NCBI RefSeq assembly: GCF_018704065.1
Contig: NZ_JAGUQP010000007.1
Span: 1 to 61,662 of the forward strand
Direction of reading: 5' to 3'
Length of the DNA: 61,662 nt
DNA from: Desulfovulcanus ferrireducens
GTDB taxonomy: Bacteria > Desulfobacterota > Desulfovibrionia > Desulfovibrionales > Desulfonatronovibrionaceae
How positions within the stretch are numbered: position 1 is the stretch's first letter; the number at the start of each line of letters is the position of its first letter. The notes beneath the pieces are model-generated. The model saw nothing but the letters and a program-made list of their open reading frames with translations, ran no database searches and was not told the origin of the DNA. Positions 34,487-43,846 of this stretch are shown here, piece by piece. Made by a program: the position numbers and the translations under genes.

Positions 34487-36025
34487 TTAATAACTCTCCC
34501 TTTTACTTTCAGGCCAGTAGCCATTATAATTATAACAACAAAAAATAGTAAAAGTCCGGCCGGGACGGCCTTTATGTCTAGAGTGAAGAACAAGACCAGG
34601 ATCAATTTTGGCAAACATTTTTTTTACCTCAGGGGGTACCTTATGTTCTATACCTTTTTGTACAAAGATGGCGTCCCAGCCTTTTTTATCAAGTGGACCC
34701 GGCCAGAAATCATACTGATTATATTTTCGGCCGGCATTGACGCAATAGGCTCTTTTCTGGCCAGGAACATAAAATGACAGTTCAGCCGTAACCCCATAGG
34801 TGTCGCTGAAGACAAACACCTTTTCTGGAAAATTAAACTTTGCCTTTTTCAACTCATTCACGGTTAAGCCCAGCTCAGCCCATCCCTTCATCCGCCGGGT
34901 CAGGTCCAGCTTTTCCGGCAGAGGCAGGTAGTTGTTCCCATAGATCAAAATAAAAAGTAGTCCGCCAAGAGCCGGCCACAGCCATTTTTTCGCCCCCTTT
35001 GTTTGAACAAAGGTCAGGGTGGTAAGGACAATGCCGGCGCAGTAGCTTGTTGCTGACCAGTTGGCTTCCACCTTGCCATGTAAACTAAATAAAAGAAAAA
35101 AGAGCCAGATCGGCCAGAAAAAGACAGTCAGTATTATCCCTTGCGTCCTGTTCAGGGCAAAGGGAAGTTTTTGGGACCATAGTCCCCTGGTCACCTTAAC
35201 CGCTCCTATGAGACAAAAGACAAACCACCAAGGTGTTAGCACGCCCAACTGGCTACCTAGATATTCAGGGAAATATTTGGGTCGAAGCAGCGTCCGGGCT
35301 TTTTCTCCGGCCAGGCTTCCGCGATAAAGTACATGTTTTATACCGGCAAAGTCATGGGTTATGTTCCAGATAAGAATTGGCAAAAGTCCGATACATGTTC
35401 CACAGACCAGAGATTGGATAAAGCGGGGCCAAAACTTTGCTGGCAGCTCATCTTTTCGCCCCTTTAACCAGGCACAGGCCAGGCTTAAAGGGACGAACAA
35501 TAGCATGGTATATTTCGCTAGTATGCCCAGGCCCAATGCTAGGGCCAGGACAAAATAAGCCCATGGGCCGGTATTGGTTGTAAAAATTGTGTATAAGATA
35601 AAAAAGGCAATGAGCCAGAAAAGGATAAGCAGGTTATCTGTGGTCATTAGTACGCCTGCGGTAATAAATAAAGGCATGGTATTGGCCACAATCAAACAAT
35701 AAAAAGCGAGTTTTGGCCTGGACCAGATTTTAGTAAGGGACCAAAAAATTATAATTTGCATCAAGAAGGTATTGAACACCGCGCCAAAGCGCACACCAAG
35801 TTCTGTTGGGCCGAAGATCTGGGTCCAGAAACGGATGACATAAGCAATTAAAGGTCCTTTGGAGTAATAAGAAAGCTGCAGGGTCCTGCTCCAATCCCAG
35901 TACTGGGCCTCATCTGTATATAAGTTGGTCTGACCTGAATAAACAAACCAGAACCTGGTTAAAGTCGTCACGAAAATAATTAAAGCAGCCCCAATATATG
36001 GATTAAATTCTTTGGTTTTTTGCAT
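34487..36025 (-). CDS. GT39/ArnT-like membrane glycosyltransferase
   Basis: A 512-residue protein with about 11-12 helices. An acidic DEAQYWDWS motif sits in the first external loop (residues ~39-47), the catalytic site of the protein mannosyltransferase/ArnT superfamily. These GT-C enzymes take a sugar from a polyprenyl-phosphate carrier on the outer face of the membrane and transfer it to lipid A, another lipid or protein. It is followed by a PAP2 phosphatase gene. Donor and acceptor are not evident. Confidence 0.82.
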   Translation of the reverse strand: MQKTKEFNPYIGAALIIFVTTLTRFWFVYSGQTNLYTDEAQYWDWSRTLQLSYYSKGPLIAYVIRFWTQIFGPTELGVRFGAVFNTFLMQIIIFWSLTKIWSRPKLAFYCLIVANTMPLFITAGVLMTTDNLLILFWLIAFFILYTIFTTNTGPWAYFVLALALGLGILAKYTMLLFVPLSLACAWLKGRKDELPAKFWPRFIQSLVCGTCIGLLPILIWNITHDFAGIKHVLYRGSLAGEKARTLLRPKYFPEYLGSQLGVLTPWWFVFCLIGAVKVTRGLWSQKLPFALNRTQGIILTVFFWPIWLFFLLFSLHGKVEANWSATSYCAGIVLTTLTFVQTKGAKKWLWPALGGLLFILIYGNNYLPLPEKLDLTRRMKGWAELGLTVNELKKAKFNFPEKVFVFSDTYGVTAELSFYVPGQKRAYCVNAGRKYNQYDFWPGPLDKKGWDAIFVQKGIEHKVPPEVKKMFAKIDPGLVLHSRHKGRPGRTFTIFCCYNYNGYWPESKRESY

Positions 36026-36039
36026 AGTTAGTTTGTAAG

Positions 36040-36831
36040 TTATAGGTTCCCCTGCAGAATTATTTCCCCATTTTTACATATCATCTGTATCTCATTTTTG
36101 GACAAAAATTTAAGCCTCAGGAGTTTATCAAGCTCCTGGCCAGGATCAAACAGTGGGTAGTCTGAGCCGAAGAGAATTCGCTCTTTAGGGTGGCGGGCCA
36201 GTATTTTTTTTAAAGTATCTTCAGGAATAAAATCGATGCAGCTGGAAGTATCCAGAAAAATATCTTCGCCCACAATATGCTCAAGGGCTAAGTCCCACTG
36301 TAGATAACCACCTAAGTGAGCAGCAATGATTTTTAATCGGGGAAAATCTTTGATTACTTGTTTTAGCTTCACCGGACAGGAAGGACTTTTATGGGCAGGC
36401 AACCTGTCTCCTATATGGATCATCAAAAAGAATCTTTCCCCAATGGCCTCAAAGATCGGTCCGAGTCGCTTGTCATTTAACCAGAAGCCCTGAAAATCCG
36501 GATGTAGTTTTAACCCTTTGATCCCGTTTTTCTCTAACCGGTTTAGTTCCCTTTCCCACCTGTCAAATCCCGGGTGGATAGTGCCAAAAGGGACCAATTC
36601 AGGATATCTCTTTTTGATTTCAATGGACCAATTGTTGGCCGGAATAACCTGGGCCGGGGCCGTGGCTGCTGTGTGTACTACAGCCTTTGAAAACCCGCTT
36701 TTTTTAAGCCGTGCGATCAAATCTTCGGCCAAGCCTGAGCCTGCCGGAGAAATCCCGTACCGGACTTCCAACTCCTTCAAAATTCTGGGGGCAACATTTG
36801 GATGGAAAATATGGGTATGTACATCCAGCAT
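36040..36831 (-). CDS. Amidohydrolase-family metal-dependent hydrolase
   Basis: A 263-residue TIM-barrel protein of the amidohydrolase-2 type. It has the metal motif HTH (residues 5-7), GLKLHPDFQGF (~110), MIHIGDR, IAAHLGGY (~180) and FGSDYPLFDP near the C-terminus (catalytic Asp). It probably hydrolyses or decarboxylates a small carboxylate or cyclic amide. The substrate is unknown. It is nine bases upstream of the GT39 gene and downstream of a YbgC-type thioesterase, so these genes may share a transcript. Confidence 0.8.
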   Translation of the reverse strand: MLDVHTHIFHPNVAPRILKELEVRYGISPAGSGLAEDLIARLKKSGFSKAVVHTAATAPAQVIPANNWSIEIKKRYPELVPFGTIHPGFDRWERELNRLEKNGIKGLKLHPDFQGFWLNDKRLGPIFEAIGERFFLMIHIGDRLPAHKSPSCPVKLKQVIKDFPRLKIIAAHLGGYLQWDLALEHIVGEDIFLDTSSCIDFIPEDTLKKILARHPKERILFGSDYPLFDPGQELDKLLRLKFLSKNEIQMICKNGEIILQGNL

Positions 36832-36839
36832 CGAGAACT

Positions 36840-37274
36840 TTAAGAGGAAGGTGTGCAGATTTGTTTTAACCAGGCAGGAAGAGGTACGGGACGGCCTTGC
36901 TTGTTAACGCATGCATGCTCAGTCTTGCCCAAGGCCAGTACACGGTTTTTTTGCTCATCCACCACTTCATAAACAAACAAAAGAGATGCCCGTCCCCACT
37001 TTTCTATTCCTGTACGGACAAAGACCAGTTCATCAAATCTGGCAGGGGCTAAATAGCGACATTCTGCTTTACGGACCGGCAAAAAAATTCCTTTTTCCTC
37101 TACCTGGACATAGCTCAGGCCCCTTTCCCGCAAAAAAGTACTCCTGGCCATCTCAAACCAATGCAAGTAATTGGCATAATAAACCACTCCCATAGCATCT
37201 GTCTCACCATATGATATTCGATGCTCATGCCAGGTTTCGGGTTGCGGAAATTTTGAGTTTTCCTTTGGCTTCAT
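36840..37274 (-). CDS. ybgC: YbgC/FadM-type acyl-CoA thioesterase
   Basis: A 144-residue hot-dog fold thioesterase. The active-site region reads SYGETDAMGVVYYANYLHWFE (Asp near residue 26), the signature of the 4HBT/YbgC family, followed by FLRERGLSY. It hydrolyses short or hydroxybenzoyl-type acyl-CoA or acyl-ACP thioesters. It precedes the amidohydrolase gene by eight bases on the same strand. Confidence 0.88.
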   Translation of the reverse strand: MKPKENSKFPQPETWHEHRISYGETDAMGVVYYANYLHWFEMARSTFLRERGLSYVQVEEKGIFLPVRKAECRYLAPARFDELVFVRTGIEKWGRASLLFVYEVVDEQKNRVLALGKTEHACVNKQGRPVPLPAWLKQICTPSS

Positions 37275-37356
37275 AAAGTTTGTGTTATGTTTTATTTGAG
37301 TCCGTTTAGTTAAAAAATGGCCGAAGGCTAAGAGGTGAATTTACTGTTTTTTGGCT

Positions 37357-38550
37357 TTATAACCTTTTGCTCCCTATCACCGAGTTCAGCAACTCGTATC
37401 CTTTTTCAATAAATAATCCTGTCTTTTTTGCTGTCTTTTCCGAAAAGACATTCTCTCCCTGCACCTCTTTTTGCGAATTATAGATAAGAAAGGGCACGGG
37501 TTCGCTAACATGGGTTCTTTTAGCTATTGGTGTTAGGTGGTCACAGCAGACCACAAGGGTAAAATCTTCACCTTTCAGGGACTGTAAGATTGGGGCAACT
37601 ATGAGTTGGTCAAAGCGTTTGATAGCCTCAATTTTATCCTGGACATTTCCCATATGTCCGCATTCATCAGGTCCTTCCAGGTGAACAAAAATAAAATCTC
37701 CGTTCTCCAGGAACTTGAGAGTTGAAGCTACCTTGCCAGCATAATTAGTATCCAAAAGTCCGGTTGCTCCTGGTACATCAATGACCGAAAGGCCGGCTGC
37801 CCGTCCCAGGCCTTTGATCAAATCAACAGCAGAAATCACTCCGCCTTTTAAATTGAATTTATCGCTAAAGGCGGGCAAGGAAAGCGGCCGTCCCTGACCC
37901 CAGGGCCAAATAGAGGTGGCCTGTGTTGGATTATCTGAGGTTGTCAAGAACTCATAAGCCTTGCTGACCAGTTCCCACAGAGCAGGATATTCTTGGAAGC
38001 TCAATATATCTGGCCAGATAGATTCTCCTAAAATATCATGTGGCGGTCGTATGTGCATGTCTGCCGCTTTTGTGAGCATTCCGTTTTTTTGAACTAGAAG
38101 ATGGCGGTACTGTACACCAGGATAGAAAACGAATTCGCTGTTCTTGTTTATTTTCCGGAGGCCATGAATCAATGATGTAGCCTGGTCAGTTTCAAGATGC
38201 CCGGCAGCGTAATCAATCATTTTATCTTCTTGACCAAGACCGGTAAGAGTAACCAGGTTGCACCGCCAAACAAGGTCATCCGTGTTTAATTCCAGTCCCT
38301 GGGCGGCTGCTTCAATAGGCCCCCGGCCTGTGTGGTAAACAGCTGGGTTATAGCCGAGCAATGCCATATTGGCTATATCCGAGCCTGGGGGCATACCCTG
38401 GGGGATGGTCTGACAAAGTCCCAATCGGGATTTCTTGGCCAGCTCATCCAAAGCCGGCGTCTCGGCCACCTCCAGGGGAGTTTTATTGCCCAATTCTTCC
38501 AGGGGCCAGTCTCCCATTCCATCGGCAACAAGAAATAGAATCTTGGTCAT
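37357..38550 (-). CDS. Archaeal-type phosphoglycerate mutase homologue, possible homoserine kinase
   Basis: A 397-residue alkaline-phosphatase-fold protein of the ApgM family. The metal site is VADGMGDWP at 8-16, the phosphorylatable serine is S57 in PPGSDIANMALLGY, and the C-terminal metal ligands are in HLEGPDECGHMG and VVCCDHLTPIA. By family it would isomerise 3- and 2-phosphoglycerate. However, it overlaps homoserine dehydrogenase by four bases (ATGA), and homologues in this position in deltaproteobacteria have been predicted to replace homoserine kinase in threonine synthesis. No ThrB is visible in the window. The family call is firm; the reaction is open. Confidence 0.8.
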   Translation of the reverse strand: MTKILFLVADGMGDWPLEELGNKTPLEVAETPALDELAKKSRLGLCQTIPQGMPPGSDIANMALLGYNPAVYHTGRGPIEAAAQGLELNTDDLVWRCNLVTLTGLGQEDKMIDYAAGHLETDQATSLIHGLRKINKNSEFVFYPGVQYRHLLVQKNGMLTKAADMHIRPPHDILGESIWPDILSFQEYPALWELVSKAYEFLTTSDNPTQATSIWPWGQGRPLSLPAFSDKFNLKGGVISAVDLIKGLGRAAGLSVIDVPGATGLLDTNYAGKVASTLKFLENGDFIFVHLEGPDECGHMGNVQDKIEAIKRFDQLIVAPILQSLKGEDFTLVVCCDHLTPIAKRTHVSEPVPFLIYNSQKEVQGENVFSEKTAKKTGLFIEKGYELLNSVIGSKRL

Positions 38551-39854
38551 GATAAAATCCTGTAATGTACTGTAGGAGCAGTGACAAAGCTAAAACTGTT
38601 GATTTCTTTGAGGGCCGCATGAACATCTTTTAGCTGTGCCTTGTGGGTTAAGAATACAATCGGAACAGATCGGCCTGATGGACTGGTCTTTTGCACAGCC
38701 TGTGCGATACTTATGTTGTATTCGCCCATCACTCCGGACAGGGCTGAAAGGACGCCTGGTCTATCCAAAACAGTAAAGCGAAAATAGTGTTCATATACTG
38801 TCAGCTCAGGGTCTAAAATTTTGGCTTGTGGAAGGCTTGCCTCTAAAAATCCAGTATTGTTGGGTTCTGAATTTTCTTTGGCCAGGGCCATAATATCAGC
38901 CAGCACCGCGCTGCCCGTGGGCAGGTCGCCAGCTCCCTGTCCATAAAGCATGATAGGTCCCACAGCATTGCCGTAGAGCAAGATAGAGTTAAACGGACCA
39001 TCGACTTTCGCCAGGATATGATCCTTGGGCAAAAGGGCCGGGAAGACCCCAGCCTGAATATAGCCGGACTTTTCTTTGACCTGGGCAATTAGTTTCAAGG
39101 TATAGCCAAACTCGGCTGCCAGGGCGATGTCTGTAGCCTGGATACTGGAGATGCCTTCCACGGGTAACTGATCAAAAGGATAGTTCTGACCATGAGCCAG
39201 GCGGATAAGAATCGTCAATTTGTGGGCCGCATCCAGACCCTCAATATCTAAAGTGGGGTCAGCCTCAGCGTACCCTTTTTCTTGGGCCTTTCTCAGGGCC
39301 TCGCCAAAGTCCAGTCCCCTAAGCGTCATTTCGGTTAGGATAAAATTGGCCGTGCCGTTTAGGATTCCAGTAAGGGATTTGATTTTATTTCCAGCCAGAC
39401 TTTCTTTTAAGGTCTGAACAATGGGGACGCCTCCGGCCACGCTGCCCTCGTAATAAAGGCCTGCTTTTTTTTGTGTGGCCAACTCAAAAAGCTCGTTCCC
39501 CTTTAGAGCCAGAAGAGCCTTATTAGCTGTGACCACGGACTTTCCCTGCTCTAAAGCCCTCGTAATGATTGTGTAAGGGGCTTCAATGCCGCCAATTAGT
39601 TCGACAATGATGTCGATAGCCGGATCGGTTAAAAGGTCATCCGGGTTGTCAGTAAATTTTGTTTCCGGACTGGGAATGAATGATCTGACTTTATTTAAAT
39701 CCCGTACCAAAACCCTGCTTATGACTAGTTCTTTGCCGATCCGTCTTTTGATCCATTCCTGATTTTCTAGGATAATCTTGGCCAGGCCAGTGCCAACAGT
39801 GCCAAATCCGGCCAGGCCAATGCGAACAACCTCTTTATCCACCCTGACCTCCAA
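38547..39854 (-). CDS. hom: Homoserine dehydrogenase with ACT domain
   Basis: A 435-residue enzyme. The NAD(P)-binding motif [11 protein letters not shown] is near residue 17, the catalytic core includes [22 protein letters not shown] and [14 protein letters not shown], and the C-terminal ~80 residues form an ACT domain ([24 protein letters not shown]) for feedback control by threonine. It reduces aspartate semialdehyde to homoserine. It overlaps the upstream aminotransferase gene by 20 bases and the downstream PGM-like gene by 4, forming a tight three-gene unit. Confidence 0.95.
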   Translation of the reverse strand: MEVRVDKEVVRIGLAGFGTVGTGLAKIILENQEWIKRRIGKELVISRVLVRDLNKVRSFIPSPETKFTDNPDDLLTDPAIDIIVELIGGIEAPYTIITRALEQGKSVVTANKALLALKGNELFELATQKKAGLYYEGSVAGGVPIVQTLKESLAGNKIKSLTGILNGTANFILTEMTLRGLDFGEALRKAQEKGYAEADPTLDIEGLDAAHKLTILIRLAHGQNYPFDQLPVEGISSIQATDIALAAEFGYTLKLIAQVKEKSGYIQAGVFPALLPKDHILAKVDGPFNSILLYGNAVGPIMLYGQGAGDLPTGSAVLADIMALAKENSEPNNTGFLEASLPQAKILDPELTVYEHYFRFTVLDRPGVLSALSGVMGEYNISIAQAVQKTSPSGRSVPIVFLTHKAQLKDVHAALKEINSFSFVTAPTVHYRILS

Positions 39855-41016
39855 AGACTTTCTTCAGGCCACGTAAAGCTTGATTGATGCGGTGCCTATT
39901 TTCGACTAGGGCGAAACGAACGTGATCGTCACCATAATGCCCAAAACCCAGGCCGGGAGAAACTGCTACCTTGGCCTCCTTAAGCAGTAACTTAGAGAAT
40001 TCTACTGAGCCCATGTGGCGGAATTCTTCTGGAATTTTGGCCCACACAAACATGGTGGCCTTGGGTTTTTCCACTTCCCAGCCTATCCTGTTCAAACCCT
40101 CTACCAATGCATCCCGTCGGTCTTTGTAAACGTTGACAATTTCCGTTACGCAATCCTGTGGGCCGTTTAAGGCAATAATGGATGCAATCTGAATGGGTTG
40201 AAAAATACCATAATCAAGATAGCTCTTGATTCTGGTCAAGGCATGAACCATCTCTTTGTTGCCGCAACAAAAGCCCATTCTCCAGCCGGCCATTGAATAA
40301 CTTTTGGACAAGGAAAAGAATTCTACGCCCACATCCTTGGCACCTTTGGCCTGGAGAAAGCTGGGGGCCTGATAGCCGTCGAAGCATAGATCGGCATAAG
40401 CCAGGTCATGAATGACATACATCTTGTGTTCTTTGGCAAAATCGACAATTTTTTGAAAAAAATCCAGGTCCACTACAGCCGTGGTTGGATTGTGCGGAAA
40501 ACAAATAATAAGCAGTTTGGGCTGGGGCCAGGTTTGTTTGGTGGCTGTTAACAAGTCTTCAAAAAAATCCCTATCCAGATCAATGGGGATTCTGCGTACA
40601 TCTGCACCGGCAATAATGGCCGAATAAGGATGGATGGGATAGGTAGGGTCCTGGGCAAAGACCACGTCTCCAGGGCTGAGCATGGCCAGAGCCAGATGCG
40701 AAAGACCTTCTTTGGCTCCCATGGTGGCGATGGCTTCTGTTTCAGGGTCTAGTTCTACTCCATAACGCCGCGCATACCAGTCGCAAATGGCCTTGCGCAA
40801 ATTGGGGATTCCTCTGGACACTGAATACCTGTGATTCACAGATTTCTGGGCCGCCTCAACTAGTTTGTCCACAATGTGTTTGGGCGTGGCCAGATCAGGG
40901 TTTCCCATGCCAAGATCGATTATATCTTCGCCCTGGCGGCGCATCTTCATTTTTAGGTCATTCACCACAGCAAAGACATAAGGTGGAAGACGATGCATAC
41001 GTGGAAATTCGGTCAT
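39835..41016 (-). CDS. alaC: AlaC-type alanine/aspartate aminotransferase
   Basis: A 393-residue fold-type I PLP enzyme that follows E. coli AlaC along its whole length: [33 protein letters not shown] at the start, FPHNPT in the middle, and the PLP lysine in [14 protein letters not shown] (~residue 240). AlaC makes alanine from pyruvate and glutamate. In this operon with hom an aspartate-family role is also possible. It starts the - strand unit. Confidence 0.88.
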   Translation of the reverse strand: MTEFPRMHRLPPYVFAVVNDLKMKMRRQGEDIIDLGMGNPDLATPKHIVDKLVEAAQKSVNHRYSVSRGIPNLRKAICDWYARRYGVELDPETEAIATMGAKEGLSHLALAMLSPGDVVFAQDPTYPIHPYSAIIAGADVRRIPIDLDRDFFEDLLTATKQTWPQPKLLIICFPHNPTTAVVDLDFFQKIVDFAKEHKMYVIHDLAYADLCFDGYQAPSFLQAKGAKDVGVEFFSLSKSYSMAGWRMGFCCGNKEMVHALTRIKSYLDYGIFQPIQIASIIALNGPQDCVTEIVNVYKDRRDALVEGLNRIGWEVEKPKATMFVWAKIPEEFRHMGSVEFSKLLLKEAKVAVSPGLGFGHYGDDHVRFALVENRHRINQALRGLKKVFGGQGG

Positions 41017-41046
41017 TGGTTTTTCTCCTGTAAGTTGATCTTTAAA

Positions 41047-41130
41047 GTTTAGAATTTGGAGTTTAGTGTGGACTATAGGTAGGAGAAAGGCTCTTGCTCT
41101 TGAACAAGCTTTTCACTCCAGATTCTAAAC
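41047..41130. repeat. Inverted repeat upstream of the aminotransferase gene
   Basis: Arms GTTTAGAATTTGGAGT (41047-41062) and its near-perfect reverse complement (41115-41130; 15 of 16) enclose 52 bases, in the 5' leader region of alaC on the - strand. It may be a leader hairpin or a dispersed palindrome; no peptide or riboswitch fold is evident. Confidence 0.45.
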
Positions 41131-41198
41131 ACAGAACTAATAAAAATGGATAAGGTAAAATGTCAAATTAGAGCGGATAAATAAGTAGTGAACACTAA

Positions 41199-41409
41199 CC
41201 TAAATGGATCAATTTTTTTGCAGTTCAAATCTTGAGATTGCTTCGCTCCACTTTGTTCCCCTCGCAATGACAGGGGCGAGATTGTCATTGCGAGGGCAGC
41301 GAAGCTGCCCGTGGCAATCTCTCCCATTTGGTGAAACTCACTGGCTCAAAATCTACTTTTATTCCAATATATTTAATGTAAAACTCAATTAAAAATCGCT
41401 CAACTTAGG
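41199..41409. mobile_element. Palindromic dispersed element, copy 1 (211 bp)
   Basis: Starts CCTAA and ends AAATCGCTCAACTTAGG. The core has two mirrored GAGATTGCTTCGC...CATTGCGAGG blocks that can fold into a long hairpin. It matches the element at 60298-60453 in reverse orientation, but carries about 55 extra AT-rich bases near its right end. Such CATTGCGAG repeats are known as short dispersed palindromes in many genomes. Confidence 0.65.
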
Positions 41410-41584
41410 ACAAAAAAATCAAAAAATTATTTAGCCAAATTTTTTAAGCAAATTGTAAGATCCAAGTGACCAATAACTAGCTCTAATGTCAATAGATGGT
41501 AGTAAAAATAAGTTTTTTTCGAGGAAATATAAAAATTCTTAGGTTGACGGGGAAAATCATTTTGGTTAAACGGTGATTCTTCAC

Positions 41585-41679
41585 GGAGAGGTGGCCGAGT
41601 TGGCTGAAGGCGCTCGCCTGCTAAGCGAGTATAGGGGCTAAAACCTCTATCGAGGGTTCAAATCCCTCCCTCTCCGCCA
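41585..41679 (+). tRNA. tRNA-Ser (anticodon GCT)
   Basis: A complete class II tRNA: GGAGAGG/CCTCTCC acceptor stem, anticodon loop CTGCTAA in the stem CTCGC/GCGAG, long variable arm (TATAGGGGCTAAAACCTCTA), T arm GAGGG-TTCAAAT-CCCTC, and an encoded CCA. It reads AGC/AGU serine codons. Confidence 0.95.
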
Positions 41680-41694
41680 CAGATGATAATACTT

Positions 41695-41728
41695 CCCGGA
41701 CTTTTGCGAGTCCGGGTTTTTTATTTTT
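41695..41728 (+). terminator. Terminator after tRNA-Ser(GCT)
   Basis: CCCGGACT / AGTCCGGG stem followed by TTTTTTATTTTT, 15 bases past the tRNA. Confidence 0.85.
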
Positions 41729-41804
41729 GGACAGAGATTTTCTTTGTCTGCTTTACGGACTGACACTTTTTAACTAATTTTCCCAAGAATTCTCCAACCA
41801 TAAT

Positions 41805-42227
41805 CTATGATTTGGGTGGAGATGAATTGGGCTTTTTACCTTGCTTCTCTATATATTGTTTTATTACTTCTAACGGTGCGCCACCGGTTGTTGCTATAAA
41901 ATATGCTCTTGTCCATAATAGAGGTTTCCAATAATACTTTGCTAACTCTTGAGCAAATTCTTTTCTTACCTTTCTTGACGTTACTGTTTTGATGTTATTG
42001 ATAAACCTTGATAATTCCAAAGACGGATGAGCATCTATTAGTAAATGAACATGATCTTTTTCGCCATTGAATTCTAAAAGTTGAACGTCCCACTTATCGC
42101 ATAAAGCAACCAAAATTTCTTTTAGCCTTTTTAGTATTTGATCAGACAATACTGGATTTCTGTATTTGGTCACTAACACTAAATGATATTTTAGGTCGTA
42201 AACTGCGTGATAATGTGCTCTTTTCAT
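41805..42227 (-). CDS. tnpA: TnpA, Y1 HUH transposase
   Basis: I choose ATG 42227 (MKRAHYHAVYDLKYH), where family members start; the alternative start at 42263 would overlap tnpB. The 140-residue protein has the HUH motif in DHVHLLI (~52) and the catalytic tyrosine in VIKQYIEKQ near the C-terminus. It excises and inserts the element as single-stranded DNA by forming a 5' phosphotyrosine. It appears intact. Confidence 0.92.
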   Translation of the reverse strand: MKRAHYHAVYDLKYHLVLVTKYRNPVLSDQILKRLKEILVALCDKWDVQLLEFNGEKDHVHLLIDAHPSLELSRFINNIKTVTSRKVRKEFAQELAKYYWKPLLWTRAYFIATTGGAPLEVIKQYIEKQGKKPNSSPPKS

Positions 42228-42265
42228 GTTGACACTAATACTAAGGCTTGGTACTAATGTCAATT

Positions 42266-43588
42266 ATGTTGCAGGGATGTAAATATCGTCTGTATCCGAA
42301 CAAACAGCAGAAAGAGCTTATAGAAAAACATTTTGGCTGTTGCAGGTTCGTGTATAATTACTTCTGGGCGAAGTATAAAGATGATAAACTTCCTTCTAAG
42401 TACAAACTTCAATCTGAACTGCCTACACTTAAAAAAGAATATCCCTGGCTAAAAGAGGTTAATTCACAATCTTTACAGGTTACAGTTCACAACCTATCTG
42501 ATGCGTATAGCCGTGCATTTGACAAAAAAATTGTTGCTGCCAGAAAGAAAGCTATTGCTAAGGCTAGAACTAAAAAGCAGAAAAAAAGAGCATATTCACA
42601 CGGCTTTCCTAATTTCAAGTCAAAGAAACATGCCAAACAGTCATTCACTGTGCCTCAGTATGTAGAGTTAAAAGATAATTTGGTATATCTGCCCAAGTTC
42701 AAAACAGGTATCAAGCTAGAACTCCATCGACCTTTGTCCGATAAATGCACTATTCAAAGAGCGAGCATATCCAGGCATGGAAACAAGTATTACATTGCGT
42801 TCAATATCGAGACTAACAAGGGTTTGCCTGTGAAAGTAAACCCTGAGAAAAGCATCGGCCTGGATATGGGACTTGATAATTTTCTCGCTTATTCAGACGG
42901 TAAAAAGGAATACAATCCTCGTTATCTTATCAAGTCTGAGCGCAGACTCAAAAGGGCTAACAGACAGCTTGCACGCAAAAAGAAACATTCCAGCAATTGG
43001 TTCAAGGCAGTATCCAGACTTCAAAGACTTCATGCCAAAGTAGCCAATCAACGCCTGGATTTTTTGCACAAACTGTCATCTGCGATAACCAAGCGGTATG
43101 ACGTTATCTGTGTGGAAAGTCTGGGCATCAAGAATATGGTCAAAAATAAATATCTGTCCAGGTCCATATCCGATGCAGGCTGGGGAGAGTTCTTAAGACA
43201 ACTGAAATATAAGTCGGAATGGAAAGGTAAACACTATGTAGAGATAGAGGAATATTTTCCAAGTTCCAAAGCCTGTCATGTCTGCGGATATGTACTGGAC
43301 AAACTTTCATTATCTCAAAGAACATGGACGTGTCCTGCATGTGGTACAGTTCATGACAGGGACACAAACGCTGCAATAAACATAGAACAAAGAGGACTTG
43401 CCACCCTTCAATCGGCACTAGGGGCGGAGCGTCCCGAAGTTACGCCTGTGGAGAGAGGCTCTGTGGACGACCGTGGCTTTCTGCCACCTAAGAAGCACCC
43501 TCTCGCTGAAGCAGGAATCCCTCATGGGTCTTCCGGATGGGCAACCTACCGGAAGCTCTCGCCATATCCATTAGATTGGCGGGAGTAG
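42266..43588 (+). CDS. tnpB: TnpB, RNA-guided endonuclease
   Basis: The start at ATG 42266 (MLQGCKYRLYPNKQQ) fits the family; 42248 is an earlier ATG. The 440-residue protein has the three RuvC acidic residues in GLDMGLDNF, VESLGIKNM and DRDTNAAIN, and a zinc finger CHVCG...CPACG between the last two. The nuclease is guided by RNA from the element's right end and cuts the donor site to promote element retention. The ~60 residues after NIEQRG are weakly protein-like and overlap the predicted guide-RNA scaffold. All key residues are present, so it may be active. Confidence 0.92.
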   Translation: MLQGCKYRLYPNKQQKELIEKHFGCCRFVYNYFWAKYKDDKLPSKYKLQSELPTLKKEYPWLKEVNSQSLQVTVHNLSDAYSRAFDKKIVAARKKAIAKARTKKQKKRAYSHGFPNFKSKKHAKQSFTVPQYVELKDNLVYLPKFKTGIKLELHRPLSDKCTIQRASISRHGNKYYIAFNIETNKGLPVKVNPEKSIGLDMGLDNFLAYSDGKKEYNPRYLIKSERRLKRANRQLARKKKHSSNWFKAVSRLQRLHAKVANQRLDFLHKLSSAITKRYDVICVESLGIKNMVKNKYLSRSISDAGWGEFLRQLKYKSEWKGKHYVEIEEYFPSSKACHVCGYVLDKLSLSQRTWTCPACGTVHDRDTNAAINIEQRGLATLQSALGAERPEVTPVERGSVDDRGFLPPKKHPLAEAGIPHGSSGWATYRKLSPYPLDWRE

Positions 43589-43594
43589 TTCACA
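43440..43594 (+). ncRNA. Probable omega RNA (reRNA) scaffold of TnpB
   Basis: The 3' end of tnpB and the element's right end (43440-43594) can fold into several hairpins, including the terminal TCTCGCCA/TGGCGGGA. In this family the guide RNA runs across the right end and takes its guide from flanking DNA; here that would be AAAAGCAAGGACTTGACT, just after 43594. Position is inferred from the family. Confidence 0.5.
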
Positions 43595-43657
43595 AAAGCA
43601 AGGACTTGACTAATACTCCTAAACTTTTTATATATTTTTTACTTGATTGACTTATGC

Positions 43658-43747
43658 GGAGGGATGGCCGAGTGGTTGAAGGCGGCGGTCTTGAAAACCG
43701 TTGACCCTTGACCGGGTCCGGGAGTTCGAATCTCTCTCCCTCCGCCA
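43658..43747 (+). tRNA. tRNA-Ser (anticodon TGA)
   Basis: A complete class II tRNA: GGAGGGA/TCCCTCC acceptor stem, anticodon loop CTTGAAA in the stem CGGT/ACCG, long variable arm (GACCCTTGACCGGGTC), T loop GGAG-TTCGAAT-CTCT region, and an encoded CCA. It reads UCA/UCG-type serine codons. Confidence 0.95.
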
Positions 43748-43757
43748 CCATGTTTAT

Positions 43758-43784
43758 AAGCCCACCTCCGAGGTGGGCTTTTTT
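43758..43784 (+). terminator. Terminator after tRNA-Ser(TGA)
   Basis: AGCCCACCT / AGGTGGGCT stem with a 3-base loop, then TTTTT. Confidence 0.88.
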
Positions 43785-43846
43785 GTATCGTTTAAACGAA
43801 AGCCGAAAGAAAACAAGGTAAAAGCTCAAAAGGCTGAGAAAGAGAT

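Larger units (their letters stand above)
41770..43594. mobile_element. IS200/IS605-family insertion sequence
   Basis: Carries divergent tnpA and tnpB. The left end is near 41770-41790, where TCTCCAACC / GGTGGAGA can form an imperfect hairpin overlapping the tnpA stop. The right end is near 43594, just after the hairpin TCTCGCCA...TGGCGGGA and GTAGTTCAC. As expected for this single-strand transposing family, there are no terminal inverted repeats or target duplication. It sits between two tRNA-Ser genes. Exact ends are estimates. Confidence 0.75.
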
